In this document: positions 15,781 through 23,074 of the stretch, one piece after another | Layout of the letters: each line of letters begins with the position of its first letter | How positions within the stretch are numbered: position 1 is the first letter of the stretch | Source: Streptomyces sp. | Lineage (GTDB): Bacteria > Actinomycetota > Actinomycetes > Streptomycetales > Streptomycetaceae | Direction: 5' to 3' | NCBI RefSeq assembly: GCF_019510245.1 | Contig: NZ_JAEKKT010000117.1 | Location: 1 to 64,000, forward strand | Length of the DNA: 64,000 nucleotides | Translations under genes and position numbers: made by a program | The notes under the pieces: model-generated | Database searches by the model: none | What the model saw: the letters and a program-made list of their open reading frames with translations, nothing else | What the model was told of the DNA's origin: nothing

Positions 15781-16704
15781 GTGCCATCGCCGCAGCAGGC
15801 ACGTGCACAGGCATCCGCGATCACCTCGGGCAAAACCGTGCCGGAGGCGGAGGCCGCGCCCACCTCCCAGCTCCGTGGGCTCTTCGACGGTCCCCGGCTC
15901 TCCCCCGGCCAGCGCCGCATCGCCCAGTACCTGATCGACCACATCACCGAGGCGGCCTTCCTGTCGATCACCGACCTCGCCGAGCGGGTCGGGGTCAGCC
16001 AGCCGTCGGTGACCAGGTTCGCGGGCGCGGTCGGCTTCAGCGGCTACCCCGCGCTGCGCGAGCGGCTCCAGTCGATCGCGCTGCGCACCCTGGCCGGCGG
16101 CACCGGGGCCGCCACCGAGCAGCGCAGCAACGAACTCCAGGCCGCCGTCGACGCCGAGATCGAGAACCTGGAGAACCTGCGCCGGGACTTCGCCGACCCG
16201 GACCGGGTGATCTGGATCGGCCGCGAGCTGTCCCAGTCGTCCCCGCTGACCGTGCTGGGCCTGCGCATCTCCGTCTCGCTGGCGGAGTACTTCGCCTACG
16301 CCGCCCGCCGTATCCACCCCGACGTACGGTTGGTGACCCGGGGCGGCAGCGTGGCCTACGACGCGCTGCTGCAGTCACGCGAGGCGGGCGGCACCTGGGT
16401 GCTGGCGTTCGGCATGCCGCGGCACGCACAGGAGACGCTGACCGCGATCCGGGTGGCGCGCACGGCGGGACTGCGGGTCGCGCTGGTGACCGACCTGGCG
16501 CTCGGCGCGCTGGCCGACGAGGCCGACGTCACCTTCAGCACCGGCATCGGGTCCCGTCTGGTCTTCGACACATACGCGGCACCCGGCCTGATGGCCGCCG
16601 CCCTGCTCCAGGCCATGACCGACGCCGACCCCGGGCGGACCCAGGCGCGGCTGGAGGAGTACGAGCAGGTCGCCGAGGAACACCAGTTCTTCCTCAAGGA
16701 CTGA
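15781..16704 (+). CDS. MurR/RpiR-family transcriptional regulator (307 aa)
   Basis: Sugar-phosphate-responsive regulator. The N-terminal HTH_6 domain (ITDLAERVGVSQPSVTRFAG) is at about residues 58-78 of the chosen start, followed by a SIS sugar-isomerase-like domain (RVIWIGRELSQSSPLTVLGL onward). GTG at 15781 is chosen because AAAGGAGG precedes it by seven bases; an upstream in-frame GTG at 15757 is possible but has no site. Related proteins control amino-sugar and N-acetylmuramate use. A palindrome of RpiR type lies 80 bases after the gene. Its targets are not clear from context. Confidence 0.88.
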   Translation: MPSPQQARAQASAITSGKTVPEAEAAPTSQLRGLFDGPRLSPGQRRIAQYLIDHITEAAFLSITDLAERVGVSQPSVTRFAGAVGFSGYPALRERLQSIALRTLAGGTGAATEQRSNELQAAVDAEIENLENLRRDFADPDRVIWIGRELSQSSPLTVLGLRISVSLAEYFAYAARRIHPDVRLVTRGGSVAYDALLQSREAGGTWVLAFGMPRHAQETLTAIRVARTAGLRVALVTDLALGALADEADVTFSTGIGSRLVFDTYAAPGLMAAALLQAMTDADPGRTQARLEEYEQVAEEHQFFLKD

Positions 16705-17140
16705 CCTCGAGGACTGAACGCCGGCCTCGGGCCCGACGTCCCCCGCACCGCCTCGTAAGGGGAGTATTCACCTCATTTCACGCATGAATGTTTTCATACG
16801 TCTTGCAAACCGGACGGCATATATAAATACTGCTCACGGATCACCCCCGGCCTACTCCGGGCACGTTCCGCACCCGAGGACGCACCGCTCGCACCCGCCC
16901 CGAGAAAGCCGACGGACCGCCCATGCGCACGCAGCACCACCCGCAGTGCCGGCGGCCGACGCCCGGGGCCTCGCACGGACACCCCCAGCCGCCGTCTCCT
17001 ACCCGCGTCGGCGCCGGGGATGTTCGAACGGGCATCGCCTGCGCGATTCGCCCGCGGCGGCTCCGGCCATCCCCTAGGCCGGAGCCGCCCAGACCGCCGT
17101 CGGCCGGCCTCACGACGCCGCACACCCGGAAGCGATGATC
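16705..17140 (+). other. 436-bp gap holding operator, promoter and terminator but no convincing gene
   Basis: ATGAA-TGTT-TTCAT at 16784-16797 is an inverted repeat. It is followed by TTGCAA (16803-16808), a 17-bp spacer and AATACT (16826-16831), an unusually AT-rich stretch for this genome. A perfect 13-bp hairpin closes the gap at 17054-17087. ORFs in between are Arg/Pro-rich and look like frame shadows. A short RNA of about 250 nt starting near 16838 is possible. Confidence 0.45.
17054..17087 (+). terminator. Perfect 13-bp hairpin before the 125-aa hypothetical gene
   Basis: GGCGGCTCCGGCC (17054-17066) pairs perfectly with GGCCGGAGCCGCC (17075-17087) across ATCCCCTA. It lies 54 bases before the next start codon and would end transcription started at the promoter near 16803-16831. 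Confidence 0.6.
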
Positions 17141-17518
17141 ATGACTCTGACGACGACCGCGCGCATCAGCCCCGACTGGCCCTGCCAGGTCAAGGCGCCG
17201 GGCAGTTACGACTGGGAGCGCTCCGCCGCCAAGTGGCTGCGCGAGCTGGTCCCGGCCCGGTACGCCAGCTACCCGGCGCTGATCCGGCACCCCGTACTGC
17301 TGGCGCGGCACGCGCAGATCCAGGTCCAGCAAGAGGTCCGGGTGGCACGCACCGCGCTGCAGACGGCGCGTGCGGAACTTCCCCTGCTGGGCCTGCCGGA
17401 GTCGGTCATCGAGCACACCATCAAGCTGTACGCGGCGGAGGTCATGCAACTGCAGCACATCGCCCGCAGCGTCCGCGCGGTCACCGAGGCACTCGTCGGG
17501 CACAGCACCGGTCGCTGA
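17141..17518 (+). CDS. Conserved hypothetical protein (125 aa)
   Basis: No domain is recognised. The sequence is mostly helical with many Arg, Ala and Leu, including AQIQVQQEVRVARTALQTAR, which could form a coiled coil. There is no signal peptide or membrane segment. ATG at 17141 is chosen because GGAAG lies eight bases before it; an in-frame ATG at 17135 would sit too close to that site. It lies just upstream of the SpoIIE-type phosphatase gene, 84 bases away, in the same direction, so a shared role in stress signalling is possible. Confidence 0.6.
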   Translation: MTLTTTARISPDWPCQVKAPGSYDWERSAAKWLRELVPARYASYPALIRHPVLLARHAQIQVQQEVRVARTALQTARAELPLLGLPESVIEHTIKLYAAEVMQLQHIARSVRAVTEALVGHSTGR

Positions 17519-17602
17519 CCATATCGGTCCACGGATACCCATATCCTTCACGGATCGGGTACGAGTGTGATCGGAGGCACCGTCTTGTGACATGCTCGAT
17601 CC

Positions 17603-19960
17603 GTGACGAGCGAGTACCTGCCTGCCGTGGACACCGGTGCCGTCGCCGAGCTGGCGGCCCTGGCCAGGGTCGTCTCGAGGCAGCGCGCCGAGCTTGACCG
17701 GCTGCGTGAATCGGTGGCCACCTCCGCGGTGGTGGAGCGCGCCAAGGGCGCGCTGATGGCCACCACGGGCTGCTCCCCCGACGCCGCGCACGAGGCACTG
17801 GTACGGCGTGCCGAGACCGGCAACCGCACGCTGCTGGAGGAGTGCTGGCTCACCCTCGGCGCCCTGATGCCCAGCCCGCCCGCCGCCGAGGTCCCCGCCG
17901 CCGAACCGCTCGCCCCGGCCGTGGCCCGGGAGACGCCGGCCGGGCCCGGCACCGCCGAGATCCTCGGCCGTCTGGGCAAGGCCCTGCTGCACGTGGGCTC
18001 CCCGCAGGAACTGGCCGTCACACTCCTCGAGCAGCTGGCACCCCGGGTCGACGCCGACGCGGTGCTGCTGTACCGGCGGCTGCCCGGCGACGGGCTCGAA
18101 CTCGTCGGGCACGCGGGTCTCGACGCGACGCTCGCCGTCCAGTGGCACCAGGTGCCGCCACTGCGGGGGATCGCCCCGCTGGAGGCGCTGAAGGCGGGCG
18201 AGCCGCTGTGGCTGGAGCACTTCGCCGAGGACCGGCAGCTGTACCAGCTCATCGACGAGCCGCCCGGACGCTGGCTGTCCCGGGCCTGGCTGCCGGTCTC
18301 GGCGGAAGTGGCCCTCGGCGTGCTGCGCCGTCCCGCGGCCGCCTTCCGGCCGGCGGATCGTGAGCTGCTGCAGTCCGTCGCCCGGCTCAGCGCCGGCCGG
18401 CTCAGCGCCCTGGGCGCCCCCGCCGAGCCGGTGAGCTCGGACCTCTCCACGGCGGTGCAGTCGGTGCTCGACGCGCTGCCGGGAGCGACGGTCCTGCTGA
18501 TCCCGCTGCGCACCGCCGCCGGGGAGGTGGAGGACTACCGCATCGAGGCGGCCACTCCGGGCGCCGTCGACATCCTCGGCCGCGCCGGCCGCGAGCTGAT
18601 CGGCTCGCACATCCTGGAGAGCTATCCCTCCGTAGCCGGCGAGTCGCTGTGGCAGGGGTATCTGAAGGCGCTCAGCGGCGGCGAGCCGTACGAGGGCGAG
18701 CCGTTCGTCTACGAGGAGATCGTCGCGGGGGTGACCGTGACCGCCACCTACTCGGTGCGCGCGGCGCGGCTCGGCGAGGGACTGCTGGTGACCTGGCTGC
18801 GGCACGACACCGAGGAGCGGCAGGAGCAGCGGCTGGCGGAGCTGCAGCGGCTGGGCAACCTCGGCTGGGCGAACTGGAACCTGGTCACCCGTCAGATCCA
18901 CTGGTCGTCCCAGGTGTACACCATCCTGGGCCGCGACCCGGGACGCGGCGCGGTGCCGCTGGACCTGCTGCCGGACCTGGTGCTGCCCGAGGACGCCCAG
19001 GCGCTGGCCCGAGCCGTCTCCGAACTCGCCCGCACCGGCCGGTCGTTCGACGTGCCGTTCCGGATCAGGACCGGGAACGCGGTACGGCATCTGCGGGCCG
19101 TCGCGGAGGCGGTCAGCACCGCGGACGGCACGGTCGTCGAGGTGCACGGCTTCGTCCAGGATCTCACCGCGCAGCGCAGCGCGGAACTCGCCCTGGTGGA
19201 CAGCGAGCGCGCGATCCTCGTGCAGCGCGGCGTCCTGGATGCCGAACGCGCGCTCGCCGCCCGGCTCCAGCACGCGCTGCTGCCGCTGCCCAGCAATCCG
19301 GTACGGCTGCACGGGCTGCGCGTCGAGGTCGCCTACCTGCCCGCCCAGGCGGGGGTGCACGTGGGCGGTGACTGGTTCAGCGCCATCGAACTGCCCGACG
19401 AGGCCGCGCTGTTCGTGGTCGGCGACGTGGCGGGCCACGGCGTCGACGCCGTCGCCACCATGGCCCAGCTGCGATTCACCGCCAAGGGCATGGTGAGCAC
19501 CGGCTCCTCCCTCACCGGTGCGCTGGCCCGGCTCAACTTCCTGCTCCTGCACTCACGCGACGCCCAGTCCACCGCGACGCTCGTCCTCGCCCGCTACGAC
19601 CCGGCCGCGCGGCGTCTCGCCTGGGCCCAGGCGGGTCACCCGCCGCCCCTCCTCGTCCGCGGGGGCAAGGCGTACCGCCTCGAGCGTCCGGCCGGCATGC
19701 TGCTCGGGGCGTCGGCGGACCCGGTCTACGAGTCCGCCGAGTTCCAGCTGCAGCCCGGCGACCGGCTGCTGCTGTACACCGACGGCCTGGTCGAGCGTCC
19801 CGGCGAGGACATCGACGCGGGCCTGGACCGCCTGGCCGCGGCCGCGCTCGCCGCCGGACCCTCCTCCCTGGACGCGCTCCTCACCGCGATGCTGGCGGGC
19901 GAGCGCCGGGACGACGTCTGCGTGCTGGACATCCGGGTGCCGGAGGAGGACGAGGAGTAG
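17603..19960 (+). CDS. SpoIIE-type protein phosphatase with ANTAR, GAF and PAS domains (785 aa)
   Basis: Sensory PP2C-type phosphatase that probably dephosphorylates an anti-anti-sigma factor. In order: an ANTAR-like RNA-binding segment at about residues 38-85 (VVERAKGALMATTGCSPDAA), a GAF region (about 115-270), two PAS-like regions (about 290-400 and 415-525; LGNLGWANWNLVTRQIHWSS), then a SpoIIE catalytic domain (about 570-775). Metal-binding motifs are GGDWFSA, VVGDVAGHG and LLLYTDGLVE. Start is GTG at 17603. No kinase or anti-sigma partner is adjacent. An ANTAR segment at the front of a SpoIIE phosphatase suggests antitermination or dimerisation control added to the usual sensor. Confidence 0.88.
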   Translation: MTSEYLPAVDTGAVAELAALARVVSRQRAELDRLRESVATSAVVERAKGALMATTGCSPDAAHEALVRRAETGNRTLLEECWLTLGALMPSPPAAEVPAAEPLAPAVARETPAGPGTAEILGRLGKALLHVGSPQELAVTLLEQLAPRVDADAVLLYRRLPGDGLELVGHAGLDATLAVQWHQVPPLRGIAPLEALKAGEPLWLEHFAEDRQLYQLIDEPPGRWLSRAWLPVSAEVALGVLRRPAAAFRPADRELLQSVARLSAGRLSALGAPAEPVSSDLSTAVQSVLDALPGATVLLIPLRTAAGEVEDYRIEAATPGAVDILGRAGRELIGSHILESYPSVAGESLWQGYLKALSGGEPYEGEPFVYEEIVAGVTVTATYSVRAARLGEGLLVTWLRHDTEERQEQRLAELQRLGNLGWANWNLVTRQIHWSSQVYTILGRDPGRGAVPLDLLPDLVLPEDAQALARAVSELARTGRSFDVPFRIRTGNAVRHLRAVAEAVSTADGTVVEVHGFVQDLTAQRSAELALVDSERAILVQRGVLDAERALAARLQHALLPLPSNPVRLHGLRVEVAYLPAQAGVHVGGDWFSAIELPDEAALFVVGDVAGHGVDAVATMAQLRFTAKGMVSTGSSLTGALARLNFLLLHSRDAQSTATLVLARYDPAARRLAWAQAGHPPPLLVRGGKAYRLERPAGMLLGASADPVYESAEFQLQPGDRLLLYTDGLVERPGEDIDAGLDRLAAAALAAGPSSLDALLTAMLAGERRDDVCVLDIRVPEEDEE

Positions 19961-19976
19961 TCGCACCTGCGGGCCC

Positions 19977-20753
19977 TCAGCCGTCGGTGAGGCTGGTGCG
20001 GGACTCCAGGGCGCGGCGGGTGTCGTCGCCGTAGACACCGCGTTCGTCTCCGCTGATGCCGTACCAGATCTGGAACCGTTCCACGGCGGCGGTCAGGGCC
20101 GCGTCGTAGGTGCCGCCGGTGGAGCCGTCGCGGTAGACGTCCGGGATGCGCAGCAGACGCTGCTCCAGCTCGACGACCCCGGGACCGGTGTCACCCTGGC
20201 GAAGGGTGCCGGCGCCGTCGGGATCGGTGGAGGTGTCCGAGGCCGGCGGGGTGGTGGCCGGTGCGGTGGTGGCGGACTCGGACGGCTGGGCGGCCTCCGC
20301 GGTACCCTCCCGGCCGGGCAGCAGCAGGGCGCAGCCGAAGCCGACCAGGGCGGCCGCACCGACGGCCACCACGACGGCGGCCCGGCGCAGTCCCGGCCCG
20401 AAGCCGAAGGCACGGGAGGGGCCGGCGCCGTGGCCACGGCCGCCGTGCGCGGTGCGCGGGCCGTCGGTGACGGGCGGCAGTTCCTGGGTCTCGTCCTCCA
20501 TGCCGGAGCCGAGGGAGCCGGCGCCGGAACCGACGGCGGGGGCGAAGGCCTCGAAGTCGGCGGGCCCCCGGCTCCGCGCTTCCTTCCTCTCCTTCGCATC
20601 CTTCGCCTCTCGCGTCCTCGCGGCGGCCTCCGCGTCCGCATGGAACTCGCGCATCAGCTCCGCGAGGGTGTCGAGCCGGCGGGGGCGCAGGACCCGGACC
20701 GGTTCCAGGACCGGCCCGCGGTGCTGCTGTTCAGGGTCGGGCGGTGTCGACAC
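19977..20753 (-). CDS. Peptidoglycan-binding membrane protein (258 aa)
   Basis: Single-pass membrane protein with an external PG_binding_1 domain. The first 120 residues are cytoplasmic and charged (REAKDAKERKEARSRG). One hydrophobic segment lies at about residues 125-145, and a Ser/Thr/Pro linker leads to the domain at about 193-250 (LRQGDTGPGVVELEQRLLRI, and YDAALTAAVERFQIWYGISG). GTG at 20753 is chosen because AAGGAG lies six bases upstream. It converges on the phosphatase gene with only 16 bases between and is divergent to the TetR gene. It may link wall status to that regulator, but this is not shown. Confidence 0.82.
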   Translation of the reverse strand: MSTPPDPEQQHRGPVLEPVRVLRPRRLDTLAELMREFHADAEAAARTREAKDAKERKEARSRGPADFEAFAPAVGSGAGSLGSGMEDETQELPPVTDGPRTAHGGRGHGAGPSRAFGFGPGLRRAAVVVAVGAAALVGFGCALLLPGREGTAEAAQPSESATTAPATTPPASDTSTDPDGAGTLRQGDTGPGVVELEQRLLRIPDVYRDGSTGGTYDAALTAAVERFQIWYGISGDERGVYGDDTRRALESRTSLTDG

Positions 20754-20892
20754 ACTGCTCTCCTTCCACTCCCCGTGCGCACGGGGAGTCCGCGATCCCC
20801 GAGAACACATACGGGAGGATCGCCCCACCGGTTCAGCCCGGCAGCGCGAGCGGGCCCGTGACGGCCGGCAGAGCACTCAGTCCCCCATCCTG

Positions 20893-20907
20893 GTGCACTG
20901 AGTGCCA
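20893..20907. promoter_or_regulatory. TetR operator copy 1 (own promoter)
   Basis: GTGCACTGAGTGCCA matches 13 of 15 positions of the perfect palindrome found at 21745-21759. It lies between the divergent membrane-protein and TetR genes. TACGTT at 20926-20931 is a fair -10 only seven bases before the TetR ATG, which suggests a leaderless message with the operator over the -35 region. Confidence 0.65.
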
Positions 20908-20938
20908 GAGAGGCCGACGGAATGCTACGTTCGCGTCC

Positions 20939-21700
20939 ATGAGCTCCAGCAGCGTGGCACCGCCCGCCAAGCCGCCCATGCGGGACGCCCTGGTCGCGGC
21001 GGCCTTCCGGCTCTTCCTGGAGCGCGGGTACGAGCAGACGACCGTGGACGACATCGTTGCCCTCGCGGGGGTCGGGCGCCGGTCGTTCTTCCGCTACTTC
21101 CCGTCCAAGGAGGACGTGGTCTTCCCCGACCACGAGGGGTGCCTGGCCGACATGACCGCCTTCCTGGCGGCGGACGCCCCCGAGTGCGAGCCGGTGCGGC
21201 GGGTGTGCGACGCGGCCCGGCTGGTGCTGCGGATGTACGCGGAGAACCCCACGTTCTCCGTGCAGCGCTACCGGCTCACCAAACAGGTCCCCGGCCTGCG
21301 CGCGTACGAGCTGTCGGTGGTGTGGCGCTACGAGCGCGCGCTCGCCGAGTACCTGCGCGGCCGGTACGCCGGCCGCCCCGACGGGACGCTGCGGGCCGAC
21401 GTCGTCGCGGCGGCCGTGGTCGCGGCGCACAACAACGCCCTCCGCTCCTGGCTGCGTTCGGAGGGGCGGGTCGACGCGGACGAGACGGTCGACCACGCCC
21501 TCGGGTACGTGCAGGCCGCGTTCGGCACCGAGGCCCCCGTCCCCGCCGGGGCCGTCGGCGCCGGCGCGGGCGGGGCGTCCGCCGCGCTGTTCGGCGGCCC
21601 GGCGGAACACCCGGACGACGTGGTCGTCCTCGTCTCGCGGCGGGACGCCCCGCTGTGGCGGGTGGTGCAGGAGATCGAGACCGCGTTCGGCCGCGCCTGA
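20939..21700 (+). CDS. TetR-family transcriptional regulator (253 aa)
   Basis: Repressor with an N-terminal TetR helix-turn-helix at about residues 16-62 (GYEQTTVDDIVALAGVGRRS, then FFRYFPSKEDVV). The C-terminal ligand domain is of unrecognised specificity and is followed by a Gly/Ala-rich linker and a short tail. The ATG at 20939 agrees with the HTH spacing and has no Shine-Dalgarno site, consistent with a leaderless transcript. Its 15-bp palindrome occurs in its own promoter and inside the promoter of the next gene, an OB-fold/Zn-ribbon protein of a type linked to acyl-CoA metabolism, so control of both is likely. Confidence 0.88.
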   Translation: MSSSSVAPPAKPPMRDALVAAAFRLFLERGYEQTTVDDIVALAGVGRRSFFRYFPSKEDVVFPDHEGCLADMTAFLAADAPECEPVRRVCDAARLVLRMYAENPTFSVQRYRLTKQVPGLRAYELSVVWRYERALAEYLRGRYAGRPDGTLRADVVAAAVVAAHNNALRSWLRSEGRVDADETVDHALGYVQAAFGTEAPVPAGAVGAGAGGASAALFGGPAEHPDDVVVLVSRRDAPLWRVVQEIETAFGRA

Positions 21701-21736
21701 GATCCGGACGTTCTCATATTCGGGGTACGCAGTACC

Positions 21737-21765
21737 TTTACGGCTGGCACTGAGTGCCATACTCT
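21737..21765 (+). promoter_or_regulatory. Promoter with TetR operator copy 2 in its spacer
   Basis: TTTACG (21737-21742), a 17-bp spacer and TACTCT (21760-21765) form a promoter for the OB-fold gene. The spacer holds the perfect palindrome TGGCACTGAGTGCCA (21745-21759), so bound repressor would block RNA polymerase. Confidence 0.7.
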
Positions 21766-21860
21766 GTCGGCGTGCACGGTGGCACGGCCAACCGGGCACA
21801 GGCGTGCCCGGCCGACTCCGGACACGCGGGATTCCGGGCGAGCGCAGGGAGTTGACCAGC

Positions 21861-22280
21861 GTGTACCACCACTCGACGAGCGTCGCGCAGTCGGCGGTCG
21901 GATTCGCGACGGGCGTTCTCGAACCCGCGTCCGCGGACCGCGCCAAGGACGCCATCGTCTACCAGCGCTGCACCTGGTGCGGCACCGCGATGTACCACCG
22001 GCTGCTGTGTCCGGTGTGCCAGGGCAGCGAGCTGCGGACGGAGCGCAGCGAGGGCACGGGCACGGTCCGCCACTCGACGGTGGTGCACCGCAACACTCCC
22101 GCCGCGCGCAACGTGTCCCTGATCGAGATGGCCGAGGGGTTCGTGGTCCGGGGCCGGGTCATGGGCCCGCCGATCGGCATCCACAGCGGTGACCGGGTCA
22201 GGCTCTCCACGGCCAAGGACCCGGTGCGGGGCGAGCCGGTCTTCCAGCTGCTGGACGAGCCGTACCGGGCCTGGAGCTGA
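21861..22280 (+). CDS. Zn-ribbon/OB-fold protein of the DUF35 type (139 aa)
   Basis: An N-terminal zinc ribbon (CTWCGTAMYHRLLCPVCQ) is followed by an OB-fold (TVVHRNTPAARNVSLIEMAE onward to FQLLDEPYRAW). Family members usually partner thiolase-like or acyl-CoA dehydrogenase/hydratase proteins in steroid, fatty acid or polyketide metabolism, but no such partner is adjacent here. GTG at 21861 is chosen with GGGAG about ten bases upstream. The gene is under a promoter whose spacer holds the TetR palindrome. The isolated setting makes its enzyme partner unknown. Confidence 0.8.
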   Translation: MYHHSTSVAQSAVGFATGVLEPASADRAKDAIVYQRCTWCGTAMYHRLLCPVCQGSELRTERSEGTGTVRHSTVVHRNTPAARNVSLIEMAEGFVVRGRVMGPPIGIHSGDRVRLSTAKDPVRGEPVFQLLDEPYRAWS

Positions 22281-22332
22281 CGGTCCGAAATCCGGTTGCC
22301 CGGCGACCGGGACCCTGGGCGAGGATGTGCCC

Positions 22333-22719
22333 ATGGACGACGAGAGGGCCCAGGTGGCGGCTGCGATCGCGGGCGAGCTGCGGCTGATGGATCCCGCGGT
22401 GCGCGCCTCCCGGGAGCTGGCGGCGGAGCTGCTGGACCCGGAGTTCGTGGAGGTGGGCGCGTCCGGCCGCCGGTTCACGTACGAGCAACTGCTCGCCGAA
22501 CTGCCCGACAAGCCGGGCGCGTCGGCGGACGGTCCCCGGTACGAGCCGTCCGGCCTGACCGGTGTCGTCCTCGCTCCCGGGCTGGTACAGGTGACCTTCG
22601 AGGCCCGTCTCGGCGACCGCCGTTCCCGCCACAGCTCACTCTGGCGCCGGCACGACGAGCAGGGCGCCTGGCGCATGTACTACCACCACGCCACGGCCGT
22701 ACCGCCCGGCGTCGCGTAG
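22333..22719 (+). CDS. NTF2/SnoaL-like (DUF4440) protein (128 aa)
   Basis: Small cone-fold protein of the NTF2 superfamily: an N-terminal helix (AAAIAGELRLMDPAVRAS), then LLDPEFVEVGASGRRFTYEQ and a beta-sheet part ending WRRHDEQGAWRMYYHHATAV. Members bind or modify small molecules, or are of unknown role. ATG at 22333 is chosen with GAGGA seven bases upstream. It follows the OB-fold gene by 52 bases and may be in the same transcript, but no functional link is evident. Confidence 0.75.
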   Translation: MDDERAQVAAAIAGELRLMDPAVRASRELAAELLDPEFVEVGASGRRFTYEQLLAELPDKPGASADGPRYEPSGLTGVVLAPGLVQVTFEARLGDRRSRHSSLWRRHDEQGAWRMYYHHATAVPPGVA

Positions 22720-23074
22720 CACGCGGAGGACGGGCAGCCGGCGAGGGCCGGTTGCCGCCGGCCCCTACGGCGGCACACGACGGGACGGCCACCGCCGCCT
22801 TCCGCGCGTCGTCGGGGGGTGGGTTCCGTGTCGCCGGCTCCCGGGCGGGCCTCCGTCCCCCGCCCCCGGGCGCGACAGGTGCCGTCCCTCCCGCGCCCGA
22901 CCCGTTCACCACGGTCTCCCGCGCCCGACCCGTTCACCACGGTCTCCCGCACGTGATCCGTTCACTCGGGCCTCACAGGCAACCCACAGACTCAACTCCC
23001 CGTCCTCCGGAGGGCGAGGGGCTCCCCCGGGATGTCCGGGGCGGTCCGTGCTCGCCTTCCGAGGAGGAGGAACA
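22720..23074. other. 355-bp gap with tandem duplication, no gene seen
   Basis: A 28-bp unit beginning CGCGCCCGACCCGTTCACCA is present twice without mismatch at 22892-22919 and 22920-22947. A degenerate third copy follows at 22948-22965 (CGCACGTGATCCGTTCAC). The rest has no open frame with a credible start. The repeat lies upstream of the large secreted hydrolase gene, so it could act as a multi-site operator. Repeated GTTCACC also resembles PhoP units. Confidence 0.6.
22892..22965. repeat. Tandem repeat, 2 perfect 28-bp units plus a partial third
   Basis: Units are 22892-22919 and 22920-22947, identical base for base, with an 18-bp divergent partial unit after them. Each unit contains CCCGTTCACCACGG. 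It is too few in copy and lacks spacers, so it is not a CRISPR array. Confidence 0.85.

Noticed and set aside
16923..17138. 71-codon ORF starting MRTQHHPQCRR in the gap before the 125-aa gene
   Set aside because: No ribosome-binding site, Pro/Arg-rich composition and an internal perfect terminator hairpin make translation unlikely.
16841..19552. 903-codon minus-strand frame opposite the SpoIIE gene
   Set aside because: Composition is that of a shadow frame and it covers the well-supported ANTAR-GAF-PAS-SpoIIE gene on the other strand.
22892..22965. CRISPR array
   Set aside because: Units are directly adjacent with no spacers, only two full copies exist, and there are no cas genes in the window.
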